Of a stretch of 64,000 nt of DNA, positions 10,023 through 19,090 are shown one piece after another. The notes below the pieces were generated by a model. The model was not told the origin of the DNA, made no database searches, and saw nothing but the letters and a program-made list of their open reading frames with translations. Both the position numbers and the translations under genes were made by a program. This stretch comes from Candidatus Saganbacteria bacterium (GTDB lineage: Bacteria > Margulisbacteria > WOR-1 > O2-12-FULL-45-9), in NCBI GenBank assembly GCA_016932255.1, contig JAFGDE010000014.1, positions 1 through 64,000 of the forward strand, in the 5' to 3' direction. Numbering within the stretch: the first letter of the stretch is position 1; each line of letters starts with the position of its first letter.

Positions 10023-11387
10023 TCAAAAAGCCAAATCCATTATTTGTAGGATCATCGACTGATCATAATAATAATCCCGGGCACCGGCCCATTCCCCGAA
10101 GTAGGCATCATGCCGGTCGTTCATGACCGAACAAAAGAAGGCTTCGGCCGAACTGGTATCACCGGAACCCAGGACCGCCAGACCGTAGCTGGCGCGGGCC
10201 AGGGTGTTGCTCCAACCAAAAGGGGAAGGGGCGCCCTCGGCTCCTGCGTAAAGATGGGCCGAGGCCGGATCAGTGATCCGGGCGATCTGCACGATCTGGC
10301 GCAGATTCTCCTGAGCTGTGTGATCGTTGTCCAAAACAGCAGCGCGGGCCTGCCGCAAGAAAAACCGGATGGCATCAGCTTCATTATCAACCAGGGCATC
10401 GCCGGTCACGCCCTCGCGGCGGGAGATCTCATAATAATTTTCCACCGTGAAGTTTTGGCTGTTGACCTGGATAAAGACCTTGGCTGGGACAGGATTTTGG
10501 CCGGCCGCGCCCAGGCTTGAGTGGGCTTGAAGCACTTCCTGGTTCAGGGCCTGCACATCGTTGGCCAGGCGGTTCCAGTCATGCGCCGGGTCAAAAGCCG
10601 CGAACAATCTTAACAGAGAAGGGTCGGCGTAGTTCGTATAATAGACATCCCGGCCATCACCGCGCTGGGCCCAAGTCCCGTTGGTCGGCAGAAAGATCAA
10701 CCGGTTGCCGCGTTCGCGGATGTGGTTGTCCCAAAAAGCATTCAGGTCGCGCTGGACCTGATCCCGGAAAGCAGTTAAACTCAGGCTGTCAGGCAGATTG
10801 ACCTGACCGCATTGCACCCGATCGAGCATGATCAGCTCCGAAGCGATCCAATCCTGGTCGCCGTCAGAGGCCGAATCCGAACTCCGTACACTGCCGTCAA
10901 GATTTAAAGACCAGGCCATGACCCCGCTGGGCTGCAAAAAATAATTATTGCGGGCGTTATAAAGCTGCCAATAAGCAGCCTGGCTTTCGGCCGTGCTGCT
11001 GGCGCTGAAGATAAGCCCGCCGAAGCCGATCCCTTCAGACACGGCGAAATCATCCGGCCGGCGAACGATCAGAGTGCCATTGCCCAATTGGTGGCCGAAC
11101 AGGCCGAGGTAATTATTCCTGACCTCTTCGATCCCGGCATTGACCGATGCTGCTCCGCCAGTTAAACAGCCCAATTGAGTTAATTGAGCTGTTGAGGTGA
11201 TCCTGACAGGCAAACATTCATTTCTAAGCGTGATCGGCACCGGAGCAGCTTGGGGTATTTCCGGCTCGCTCGTTGCCGATGAAGCGCTCGAAGTATTGGC
11301 CGGTCCGGAACTGGATGATTTCCGCGAACAGCCGCTGGACGAACCTGTCAAATAAAAGAAAGCAACGATATCACTAACTATCGACAT
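10023..11387 (-). CDS. Glycoside hydrolase family 8-like protein
   Basis: AVSEGIGFGGLIF (GH8 SEGxGYG-like), SASDGDQDWIASELIM, YYTNYADPSLLRLFAAFDPAHDW. Confidence 0.75.
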   Translation of the reverse strand: MSIVSDIVAFFYLTGSSSGCSRKSSSSGPANTSSASSATSEPEIPQAAPVPITLRNECLPVRITSTAQLTQLGCLTGGAASVNAGIEEVRNNYLGLFGHQLGNGTLIVRRPDDFAVSEGIGFGGLIFSASSTAESQAAYWQLYNARNNYFLQPSGVMAWSLNLDGSVRSSDSASDGDQDWIASELIMLDRVQCGQVNLPDSLSLTAFRDQVQRDLNAFWDNHIRERGNRLIFLPTNGTWAQRGDGRDVYYTNYADPSLLRLFAAFDPAHDWNRLANDVQALNQEVLQAHSSLGAAGQNPVPAKVFIQVNSQNFTVENYYEISRREGVTGDALVDNEADAIRFFLRQARAAVLDNDHTAQENLRQIVQIARITDPASAHLYAGAEGAPSPFGWSNTLARASYGLAVLGSGDTSSAEAFFCSVMNDRHDAYFGEWAGARDYYYDQSMILQIMDLAF

Positions 11388-11466
11388 TCGACCTCTCCTT
11401 GGATTACGATAACAATTTACTATATTAATATCGTTAAAATTGCAGAGTAATTTCAGTTGGAAAAGC

Positions 11467-11494
11467 AAAGCCGGGGCGAGGCTGCCCCGGCTTT
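11467..11494 (-). terminator. Intrinsic (possibly bidirectional) terminator AAAGCCGGGGC-GAGGCT-GCCCCGGCTTT
   Basis: Perfect 11-bp inverted repeat followed on the minus strand by a T-rich stretch, between two minus-strand genes. Confidence 0.8.
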
Positions 11495-11513
11495 AATAAT
11501 ATATTAGCGAAGG

Positions 11514-12335
11514 TCAGAACTTGTAGCCGATCATGGCCATCAGGCCGGTGTTATCCGGGCTAAAACCGGTCTTGATTGTGCCGTAGCCGATCTCAAAGAA
11601 CGTCTGACCGCTATTGGCCGGGCCGGCTTCAACACCGTAGAACAGCTGGTAGCCCATGGCCCCGGATTTTTGGCCGGTCGTATAAACATCGTAATTCAGC
11701 CCGCCGCCGACATATGAGCGGAAGCCCTGGGAATGGGGCGGGTTGAGCCGATACATCCCATCCACCGCGAGCAGGGCATGCTTGCGCATGACTTTGTCCG
11801 TGTCTTCTCCCTGGGCATAAGTTGCGCCGATCCTGAAACTTGTTCGCACCATGTCAAAAACATCATGGAAGCGGGCTTCCGCCTGGATCGCCGGTAAACC
11901 GGCAGCGTAGCCAAGAGACAGGCCGATCTGCGGACTGCGATGCCGCATAGCCCTGACCGGAGGTTTCGGAACAGGCTTTGGCTGCAGGGCAGGAGGAGCC
12001 GGTCTCATCACGGGCGACGGTTGGACAACGGGCGCGGCGACAGCTTGTTTAGCTTCAAGCAGTTCGAGCTCGAATTCCAGCCGGTCAATCTCCGCCTCGA
12101 TCAACTCCCGACGCCGGGCGGTCAGATTAGAAGCCGCAACATTACGCCGCAGCCTGACCAGTTTTGCCTGGTAGGCTTGGCGCGCTTCGATCCGCTGGGC
12201 CTGGTTCAGGGCCCGGACGCGCTGTTCGATCTTGTTCTTTTGAGCCGGGGTCAGCCGGCCGTGGCGGGGAGCCGCCAGGGCGGCACAACTTATTATCATG
12301 GTGAGGGCGAAGAAAAAAGCGATTGATCGTTTCAT
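11514..12335 (-). CDS. Secreted/outer-membrane beta-barrel-like protein with coiled-coil N-terminus
   Basis: Signal peptide MKRSIAFFFALTMIISCAALA; charged helical region; C-terminal alternating aromatic strands ending in YKF. Confidence 0.6.
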   Translation of the reverse strand: MKRSIAFFFALTMIISCAALAAPRHGRLTPAQKNKIEQRVRALNQAQRIEARQAYQAKLVRLRRNVAASNLTARRRELIEAEIDRLEFELELLEAKQAVAAPVVQPSPVMRPAPPALQPKPVPKPPVRAMRHRSPQIGLSLGYAAGLPAIQAEARFHDVFDMVRTSFRIGATYAQGEDTDKVMRKHALLAVDGMYRLNPPHSQGFRSYVGGGLNYDVYTTGQKSGAMGYQLFYGVEAGPANSGQTFFEIGYGTIKTGFSPDNTGLMAMIGYKF

Positions 12336-12395
12336 TTTGCCTCCTTGTATCGTTTTTCTGATTGTAACAAAGGCATATGCTATAATCAAATTGCT

Positions 12396-13469
12396 ATGGG
12401 CTTTACTCTTGGGATCATCGGTTTGCCCAATGTCGGCAAATCAACGTTATTTAACCTCCTTTCCCGGGCCGGAGTAGAAGTTTCCAACTACCCCTTTTGC
12501 ACGATCAAGCCCAATCTCGGGATAGTGCCGGTGCCGGACGAACGATTAGACAGGATCGGCGCTATAATTGGTTCCGCCAAGGCCGTGCCCACGGCGATCG
12601 AGTTCTATGATATTGCCGGCCTGGTCAAGGGAGCACATAAAGGCGAAGGACTGGGCAATCAATTCCTGTCCCATATCCGGGAAGTCGATGCCGTGGCGCA
12701 TGTGGTCCGTTGTTTTAATGATCAGAACATCGCCCACGTATCTGGACAGGTTGATCCGACCGCGGACATAGGGATCATTGAGGCCGAACTGGACCTGGCA
12801 GATCTGGCCCTGGTCGAAAAACGGCTGGACGAGACCAGAACAAAAGCTAAATCAGGCGATAAAAAACTGCTGGCGCAGGTCTCTGCCCTGAGCGAACTGA
12901 AAGACAACCTGGCCAGAGGGATATTGGCTAAACAGCTCGACTTGCCCGACGAGCTAAAGGATCTGCCGCTGTTGACGAGCAAACCCGTTCTTTATGTCGC
13001 TAATGTCGATGAAAGCGGCAACCCTGCCCAAGTGGCCCTGATCGAACAGCGCGCCAGGCAGAGCGGCGGCCAGGTTATATCTATCTGTGCCAAACTGGAG
13101 GCGGAAATAGCAGAATTGCCGCAGGAAGAAGCTGCGGCATACCTGCGGGAGGTCGGCATAAAAGAAAGCGGGCTGGCCCGACTGGTCAGGGCAGGCTATA
13201 ACCTGCTTGACTTGGTCACTTTCTTTACTGCCAATTCAAAAGAATGCCGTGCCTGGACAGTAGCGCGTGCTACGCCTGTCCTAAAAGCCGCGGGTAAGGT
13301 CCATTCTGATATAGAAAGAGGTTTTATCGCCGCTGAAGTGGTCAATTGCCAGGATCTCTTCTCCTGCGCTTCATATGCCAAGTGCCGGGAAAGCGGCCTG
13401 CTACGAACCGAAGGCAGGGACTATTTAATCCAGGATGGCGACCTTGTCCTTGTTAAATTCAACGTCTAG
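12396..13469 (+). CDS. ychF: Redox-regulated ATPase YchF (Obg-like GTPase family)
   Basis: MGFTLGIIGLPNVGKSTLFN...DIAGLVKGAHKGEGLGNQFLSHIREVDA. Confidence 0.97.
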   Translation: MGFTLGIIGLPNVGKSTLFNLLSRAGVEVSNYPFCTIKPNLGIVPVPDERLDRIGAIIGSAKAVPTAIEFYDIAGLVKGAHKGEGLGNQFLSHIREVDAVAHVVRCFNDQNIAHVSGQVDPTADIGIIEAELDLADLALVEKRLDETRTKAKSGDKKLLAQVSALSELKDNLARGILAKQLDLPDELKDLPLLTSKPVLYVANVDESGNPAQVALIEQRARQSGGQVISICAKLEAEIAELPQEEAAAYLREVGIKESGLARLVRAGYNLLDLVTFFTANSKECRAWTVARATPVLKAAGKVHSDIERGFIAAEVVNCQDLFSCASYAKCRESGLLRTEGRDYLIQDGDLVLVKFNV

Positions 13470-13474
13470 GGCTA

Positions 13475-13503
13475 TTGTCGGGCCCTGCCTTTTGTGGTAT
13501 AAT
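13475..13503 (+). promoter_or_regulatory. Promoter of rpsF: TTGTCG-17-TATAAT
   Basis: Direct inspection. Confidence 0.65.
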
Positions 13504-13553
13504 ATTTAGTCTGCGTCCAAAAAGGACCGACCCGCAAGGAACCAAGGAGGTTT

Positions 13554-13970
13554 TTGGCTTTGAATCAGTATGAATTAATGTTATTGTTTGACCCCAAACT
13601 GGGGGAAGACAGGATAATGACCCATGTCACTAAGATCGAGGATAAAATCAAATCGCTCGGCAGCGAGATCAGTAAAACCGATAAATGGGGGACAAGAAAA
13701 CTGGCTTCCATGCTTAGAAAACACCCTAAGTTGCAGCAGGCTTTCTACGTTTTGATCTTTTTCCAGTCCGCCTCAGCCGTTCCCGCTTCGCTTAACGCTT
13801 ATCTTAAGATAAACGAGGAAATAGTCCGCTACGCTGTGATCCGCGGCGGGGAAGAGGCCCCGGCAGAGATCGCCGGAACGCCGATCGCCGAACCAGGAGA
13901 AGCTGAGGCGGTTGAAGTGAGCGAGATCAAAGAAGAGCCGGCCGCGGGGGAAAGCAGTGGCCAATCTTAA
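13554..13970 (+). CDS. rpsF: 30S ribosomal protein S6 (TTG start)
   Basis: NQYELMLLFDPKLGEDRI; AAGGAGG SD upstream; ssb-rpsR synteny. Confidence 0.93.
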   Translation: MALNQYELMLLFDPKLGEDRIMTHVTKIEDKIKSLGSEISKTDKWGTRKLASMLRKHPKLQQAFYVLIFFQSASAVPASLNAYLKINEEIVRYAVIRGGEEAPAEIAGTPIAEPGEAEAVEVSEIKEEPAAGESSGQS

Positions 13971-14343
13971 CCGCATCATTTTGGTCGGCCAGCTGACCAC
14001 TGAGCCGGAAACCCGTTCGACCGTTGACGGAGTGCCAATGGCCAAGTTCCGTTTGGCCGTGGCCCGGCCGCAAAATGGGGCTGATCTCATTGATGTGATC
14101 GCCTGGCGCAAGGCTGCCGAGGATTGCGGGAGCAAGATTGCCAAGGGTAAAATGGTGCTGGTCGAAGGCCGGATTCAGAACAGGTCTTTTGAGGATCAAG
14201 CAGGCCAGCGCCGCTGGGTCACTGAAGTTGTGGCGCACACGGTGATGCCTTTTGACCGTGCCGGAGGAAAAGCTCCGGCCGCAAGCGCGGCCGCAGAAAC
14301 AAGCCTTGATGATATTGACCTGGCCAGCGATCTGCCGTTCTGA
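13957..14343 (+). CDS. ssb: Single-stranded DNA-binding protein, paralog 1
   Basis: NRIILVGQLTTEPETRSTVDGVPMAKFRLAV...DVIAWRK; C-terminal DLPF. Confidence 0.92.
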   Translation: MANLNRIILVGQLTTEPETRSTVDGVPMAKFRLAVARPQNGADLIDVIAWRKAAEDCGSKIAKGKMVLVEGRIQNRSFEDQAGQRRWVTEVVAHTVMPFDRAGGKAPAASAAAETSLDDIDLASDLPF

Positions 14344-14358
14344 GCGGGGAAGAATTTA

Positions 14359-14754
14359 ATGTATAACAAAGCGTTTCTTATCGGTAATTTAACACGGGAT
14401 CCGGAACTGCGTTATACAACGTCAGGCATCCCTGTGGCCAAGTTCGCTATCGCGGTCAATCGCATCAGGCGCGGCGGTGAGGGCGGACAGGACGTTGATT
14501 TTATCAATATTGTGGCTTGGCGCCGCCTGGCTGAGATTTGCGGCGAATATCTGAAAAAAGGCCGCCCGGTGGCGATCGAAGGCCGGCTACAGATCAGGAC
14601 CTTTGAAGGCCGGGACGGTCAGCAAAAAGTTTTTTCCGAGGTAGTAGCCGAGAATATGCAGATGCTTGGCCGTAAACCGGATGGCTCGACTGGTACAGGG
14701 CAGAGCGAGGACCTGGCCGGGACGGCGGACAATAATGAGGATATACCGTTCTAA
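14359..14754 (+). CDS. ssb: Single-stranded DNA-binding protein, paralog 2
   Basis: NKAFLIGNLTRDPELRYTTSGIPVAKFAIAVNR...NIVAWRRLAE; C-terminal EDIPF. Confidence 0.95.
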   Translation: MYNKAFLIGNLTRDPELRYTTSGIPVAKFAIAVNRIRRGGEGGQDVDFINIVAWRRLAEICGEYLKKGRPVAIEGRLQIRTFEGRDGQQKVFSEVVAENMQMLGRKPDGSTGTGQSEDLAGTADNNEDIPF

Positions 14755-14773
14755 TTAATTGGAGGTTGAGTTA

Positions 14774-15022
14774 ATGGGCAGAGAAAGACGAAAACCAAAA
14801 ACAAGCCAGTTCAAACGCAGAAGGAAGAAGGTCTGCGTGTTTTGTGCCGACAAGAAGACCCTTGATTACAAGGATATCGGCTTTGTGCAGCGCTTTATGA
14901 CCGACCGCGGCAAGATCGCTCCCCGCCGCATGTCAGGCTGCTGCGCTTTACATCAGAGAATGGTGGCAAAAGTCATTAAAAAGACCCGCCAGCTTGGCCT
15001 GGCGCCATATACGGTAGAATAA
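14774..15022 (+). CDS. rpsR: 30S ribosomal protein S18
   Basis: CVFCADKKTLDYKDIGFVQRFMTDRGKIAPRRMSGCCALHQR. Confidence 0.96.
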   Translation: MGRERRKPKTSQFKRRRKKVCVFCADKKTLDYKDIGFVQRFMTDRGKIAPRRMSGCCALHQRMVAKVIKKTRQLGLAPYTVE

Positions 15023-15023
15023 G

Positions 15024-15470
15024 ATGAAAGCGATATTGTTCAAGGATGTAGTTAATGTCGGGGATGCGGACACGCTGGTAAATGTTTCTAATGGTTTTGC
15101 CAGAAATTATCTTTTCCCCAATAAACTGGCCGGACCGGCAACGCCGAAAGCTTTAGCTGAGCTGGGAAAACGCCAGGCCGAGAAACAGAAAGAACTGGAG
15201 GCAAGGCGCTCGGAATTCGAGGCCCTGGCTAAACAGCTTTCTGAGATCGAAGTCATCATTCAGGCTGACGCGGGCGAAGAAGGCAAACTCTTCGGCTCGG
15301 TCACTTCCCAGGATATTGCCATTGAGGCTGCCAAGCTGATTGGCTCTGAGCTTGATAAGAAAAAGATCCAGCTATCCGAACCGATCAAATATATCGGCGC
15401 GCACACGGTCCCGGTCAAGATCTTCAAGGGGATTTCCGCAGAGCTTAAGGTCAAAGTTGTCGCCAAGTGA
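15024..15470 (+). CDS. rplI: 50S ribosomal protein L9
   Basis: MKAILFKDVVNVGDADTLVNVSNGFARNYLFPNKLA. Confidence 0.96.
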   Translation: MKAILFKDVVNVGDADTLVNVSNGFARNYLFPNKLAGPATPKALAELGKRQAEKQKELEARRSEFEALAKQLSEIEVIIQADAGEEGKLFGSVTSQDIAIEAAKLIGSELDKKKIQLSEPIKYIGAHTVPVKIFKGISAELKVKVVAK

Positions 15471-15473
15471 TCG

Positions 15474-16739
15474 ATGTCCTCTTTGAAGGATAAGCTTAAG
15501 GCTCTGCCGGCCAAGCCCGGCGTTTATCTCTTCAAAGGCAGATCCGGCGAGATCCTCTATGTCGGTAAAGCCAAATCGCTGCGCAAACGGGTCTCTTCCT
15601 ATTTTACCAAAGCTCATGATATTAAAACAACGGTCCTGCTCGACCGGCTGAGCGACATCGATTATATGGTAGCTGGTTCTGAGCTGGACGCCCTGATCCT
15701 TGAAGATGAGCTGATCAAGAAATACAAGCCTCGCTACAACATCGCCCTGCGCGATGACAAGGCTTACCCGTATCTTAAACTGACGATCAATGAAAAATGG
15801 CCGCGGCTGTTCATTGTCCGCCGTAAACAAAAGGATGGAGCGCTTTATTTCGGCCGCTTCCAGGGCGGCATGGTCAGAGAGATCATCCGCTTGGTCAAAA
15901 AGCTCTTTCCGATCCGTTGGTGCAAGGAAACGCCTCTGCGGCAAAGAGAACAACCCTGCCTTTTTTACCGGATCGGCAGCTGCTCCGGCCCCTGTATAGG
16001 CAAGATCGGTCACGAGGATTATCTGGCCTTGGTTCAGGCGATCGTTCCGCTGCTGCAGGGTACAATGGATAAGGCTCTGGACAATTTGCGGCAGGAAATG
16101 GACAAGGCATCGGCGCAGCAGGATTATGAGCGGGCGGCCTATTTGCGCGACCGCATCAACCTACTGGAAAAAATGGTCGAGAACCAAGGTTTGAGCCGTG
16201 CGCCTGTGCCGCGCAAGATCGAAGAGGTCGCTGAATTGCGCCGGGTACTTGGCCTTAAGACAGACCCCATGCGCATCGAAGGTTTTGATATTTCCAACAC
16301 CCAGGGACGCCAGGTCGTTGCTTCGATGGTCACGTTCTTTGGCGGACTGCCGCTCAAGGCCGATTATCGCCGTTTCAGGATCAGGAGCACCGGCGATCGT
16401 CCCAATGATGTCCTAGCTATGAGCGAGGTCGTTCTGAGGCGGTATTCCGGTCAGCTGGCCAGGAAACTTCCTTTACCTGATCTTATTCTAATAGATGGAG
16501 GGATCGCCCAGGTGAACACTGCGGCACTGGCTTTAACGCAGACAGGCCATAAAGACATCCCGGTCATCGGTTTGGCCAAGAAGAACGAGGAAATTTATTT
16601 GCCCAAGGCGAAAAAACCGCTAATCCTTGATAAACGAACCCCGGCGCTCAAACTGCTCCAGCGCGTTCGCGACGAAGCCCACCGTTTTGCCGTCGAATAT
16701 CACCGACACAAGCGTTCCAAATCCTTGTTTGGTAAATAG
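15474..16739 (+). CDS. uvrC: UvrC excinuclease subunit, short form lacking C-terminal HhH
   Basis: GIY-YIG 'KPGVYLFKGRSGEILYVGKAKSLRKRVSSYF', UVR motif, UvrC RNaseH-like 'EGFDISNTQGRQ...DLILIDGG'; ends ...HRHKRSKSLFGK. Confidence 0.93.
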   Translation: MSSLKDKLKALPAKPGVYLFKGRSGEILYVGKAKSLRKRVSSYFTKAHDIKTTVLLDRLSDIDYMVAGSELDALILEDELIKKYKPRYNIALRDDKAYPYLKLTINEKWPRLFIVRRKQKDGALYFGRFQGGMVREIIRLVKKLFPIRWCKETPLRQREQPCLFYRIGSCSGPCIGKIGHEDYLALVQAIVPLLQGTMDKALDNLRQEMDKASAQQDYERAAYLRDRINLLEKMVENQGLSRAPVPRKIEEVAELRRVLGLKTDPMRIEGFDISNTQGRQVVASMVTFFGGLPLKADYRRFRIRSTGDRPNDVLAMSEVVLRRYSGQLARKLPLPDLILIDGGIAQVNTAALALTQTGHKDIPVIGLAKKNEEIYLPKAKKPLILDKRTPALKLLQRVRDEAHRFAVEYHRHKRSKSLFGK

Positions 16740-16753
16740 CAATGTGTTATGAT
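16725..16753 (+). promoter_or_regulatory. TTGTTT-17-TATGAT, -10 ends 9 nt before ATG 16763
   Basis: Direct inspection. Confidence 0.5.
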
Positions 16754-16762
16754 TTTATTCCC

Positions 16763-17878
16763 ATGAGGCGCATTGCCGTGTTCCTCTTTTTTATACTAGC
16801 AGGGACTTTTGCTGTCACAGCTGAAGTTTTACCGGAAGAGCAGAGGCTGGAGCAGATAAATAAAAAACTTGAGTTGAGTAAAGAGCAGCTTAAAAAAGCC
16901 AAAGAAGAAGAACAGGCGGTATTGGGACGACTGGTGCTCATCACCAAGGAACTTAAAAAGACGAAAAACAACCTTTTTCGCACCCAGCAGAAGATACAAG
17001 TCAACGAAACGGAGATCGATTCGCTGACCAGCGATTTAAGCGAAGCCCAAGATGAATTAAATGAGCTCGAAAGAAAACTAGGCAAACGGGTAAGAGAGGT
17101 GTATAAGAGCAGCGGGGTCAATTATATTCAGCTTTTATTTGCAGCGGACTCCATGTCCGAATTCCTCAACCAGCTTTACTTTTTCCGCAAAGTCATTGAT
17201 TACGACTCTTGGTTGGTGCAAAATGTAAGGGATGAGGTCCAGCGAGTAAAGTTTAAACGCTCTGCTTTACAGCTGCGGACCAGCCAGATCCGTTCTATGG
17301 CCAAGGAGATCTCAGAAAAGAAACTAGTGATCTCCCAGCAGGCGCAGGAAAAAGAACAGGTCTATAAAACGCTGCAACAGCGGCGCAAGGAATACGAAGC
17401 CAACGTCGCTGAGCTTGAAAAGAGCTCGAAAGAACTTGAGGTACTGATCCTGAAAAAAATGGCCGCCCGCCAGGGATCCAAAGTCCAGGGCAGCGGTGTT
17501 ATGGCCTGGCCTCTAGAGGGGAAAATAACTTCGCGTTTTGGATATCGCCGGCATCCGTTATGGGGCGGCCGGCATTTCCATACAGGATTGGATATATCGG
17601 GCAAATACGGCACGCCGATCAGGGCAGCTGATTCGGGCGAAATTATTTTTGCCGGCTGGTGGGACGGATACGGCAAAGCGGTGGTTATAGATCACGGCCG
17701 GATGACCACCACGGTTTACGGGCATTTATCCAGGATATATAAAAAAGTCGGCGCGGTGGTGGCAAAGGGACAGACGCTCGGCTTGGTCGGCAGCACGGGT
17801 TATTCGACCGGTCCGCACCTGCATTTTGAAGTGCGTAAAAACGGTAAGCCGGTCGATCCGGCGCAGTTCCTGAACTAG
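16763..17878 (+). CDS. EnvC-like murein hydrolase activator (coiled coil + M23 peptidase)
   Basis: Signal peptide, long coiled coil, 'SRFGYRRHPLWGGRHFHTGLDISGKYGTPIRAA...GYSTGPHLHFEV'. Confidence 0.93.
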   Translation: MRRIAVFLFFILAGTFAVTAEVLPEEQRLEQINKKLELSKEQLKKAKEEEQAVLGRLVLITKELKKTKNNLFRTQQKIQVNETEIDSLTSDLSEAQDELNELERKLGKRVREVYKSSGVNYIQLLFAADSMSEFLNQLYFFRKVIDYDSWLVQNVRDEVQRVKFKRSALQLRTSQIRSMAKEISEKKLVISQQAQEKEQVYKTLQQRRKEYEANVAELEKSSKELEVLILKKMAARQGSKVQGSGVMAWPLEGKITSRFGYRRHPLWGGRHFHTGLDISGKYGTPIRAADSGEIIFAGWWDGYGKAVVIDHGRMTTTVYGHLSRIYKKVGAVVAKGQTLGLVGSTGYSTGPHLHFEVRKNGKPVDPAQFLN

Positions 17879-17890
17879 AACAAGGAGGCA

Positions 17891-19090
17891 ATGATGTTCA
17901 AAACGAAATTGGCCCGAAATATTCTGCTGGTCCTGGGTATTATTTTTTTAGGAGTATCTTTTTATGGCCGGGTCTTTGCCCAGGGAGACCTTGAAAGGAA
18001 GCTGGAAACTTATCTCCAGGTTCTGGATATAGTTAAGAACGATTACGTTGAAAAAGACATCGATGATCAAAAATTGGTCTACGGTTCCATTCGCGGCATG
18101 CTCTCATCATTGGATGATCCCTATACCAGGTTCGTTGAACCCAAAGCTTATGAAGAAATGCGCATACGGATGAGCGGGACATATTCAGGCATCGGTATTT
18201 ATATCGGCATTAAAAAGGACCAGCTTACCGTAATTTCACCGATCGAGGGGACCCCGGCGTTCAATTCTAAGCTTAAAGCCGGCGACCATATCGTTACTGT
18301 TGACGGCAAAAATACCAAGGATATGGCGCTGGAAGAAGCGGTAAGCCTGATCCGCGGCCCCGAGGGCACCAAGGTCAAGTTAGGCATACTGCGCCCCAAT
18401 TGGAAAGAGCCCAAGGACTTTGATATCACCCGCGCCAAGATCAAGATCAACAGCGTTGACAGCAAGCTGCTTGATGACGGCCTGGCCTACATCAAGCTGA
18501 ACACTTTTGAGAACCTGAATTCAGCCAGGGAATTCGAAAAGGCGCTGCGGCAGGCGCGTGATTCCAGGGGCTTGATCATTGATCTGCGCGGTAATGGCGG
18601 CGGCCTGTTGCAGGCGGCCATTGATATCGGCAGCATGTTCATTGATCAGGGAGTCATTGTCCAAACGGTTGACAGGGAAGGCCGGACAGAAAAACTAGAA
18701 TCATCCGGCCGCGTACTTTGGCGAAAACCAACGGTCGTGCTGATCAACGAAGCCTCGGCCTCAGCTTCAGAGATCTTGGCGGGCGCCTTGCGCGACAATA
18801 GAGTAGCGACCCTGGTCGGCTCTAAATCGTTCGGCAAGGCCTCGGTCCAGAACGTCAGGCGGCTAAGCGACGGCTCAGCTCTTCTCGTGACCATTGCAAA
18901 ATATCGCACACCTAACGGCGAGGATATTAACAAGAAAGGCATCAAACCTGATGTCATCATTGAGATCCCCTCGAATGAAGCGGAAAGCCAGGCTTCTTTG
19001 ATCAACGGCAAAGTCGAAACCGATGACATTCAACTGCAAAAGGCTATCCAGGTGTTAAAATCAATGATCCGGACCGGTTATGGCGGCTAA
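17891..19090 (+). CDS. S41-family C-terminal processing peptidase (PDZ)
   Basis: PDZ 'GIGIYIGIKKDQLTVISPIEGTPA', 'LIIDLRGNGGGLLQAAIDI', 'ASASASEILAGALRDN...SFGKASVQ'. Confidence 0.95.
   Translation: MMFKTKLARNILLVLGIIFLGVSFYGRVFAQGDLERKLETYLQVLDIVKNDYVEKDIDDQKLVYGSIRGMLSSLDDPYTRFVEPKAYEEMRIRMSGTYSGIGIYIGIKKDQLTVISPIEGTPAFNSKLKAGDHIVTVDGKNTKDMALEEAVSLIRGPEGTKVKLGILRPNWKEPKDFDITRAKIKINSVDSKLLDDGLAYIKLNTFENLNSAREFEKALRQARDSRGLIIDLRGNGGGLLQAAIDIGSMFIDQGVIVQTVDREGRTEKLESSGRVLWRKPTVVLINEASASASEILAGALRDNRVATLVGSKSFGKASVQNVRRLSDGSALLVTIAKYRTPNGEDINKKGIKPDVIIEIPSNEAESQASLINGKVETDDIQLQKAIQVLKSMIRTGYGG

Noticed and set aside
15372-16013. 213-aa minus-strand ORF
   Set aside because: Antisense to rplI/uvrC.
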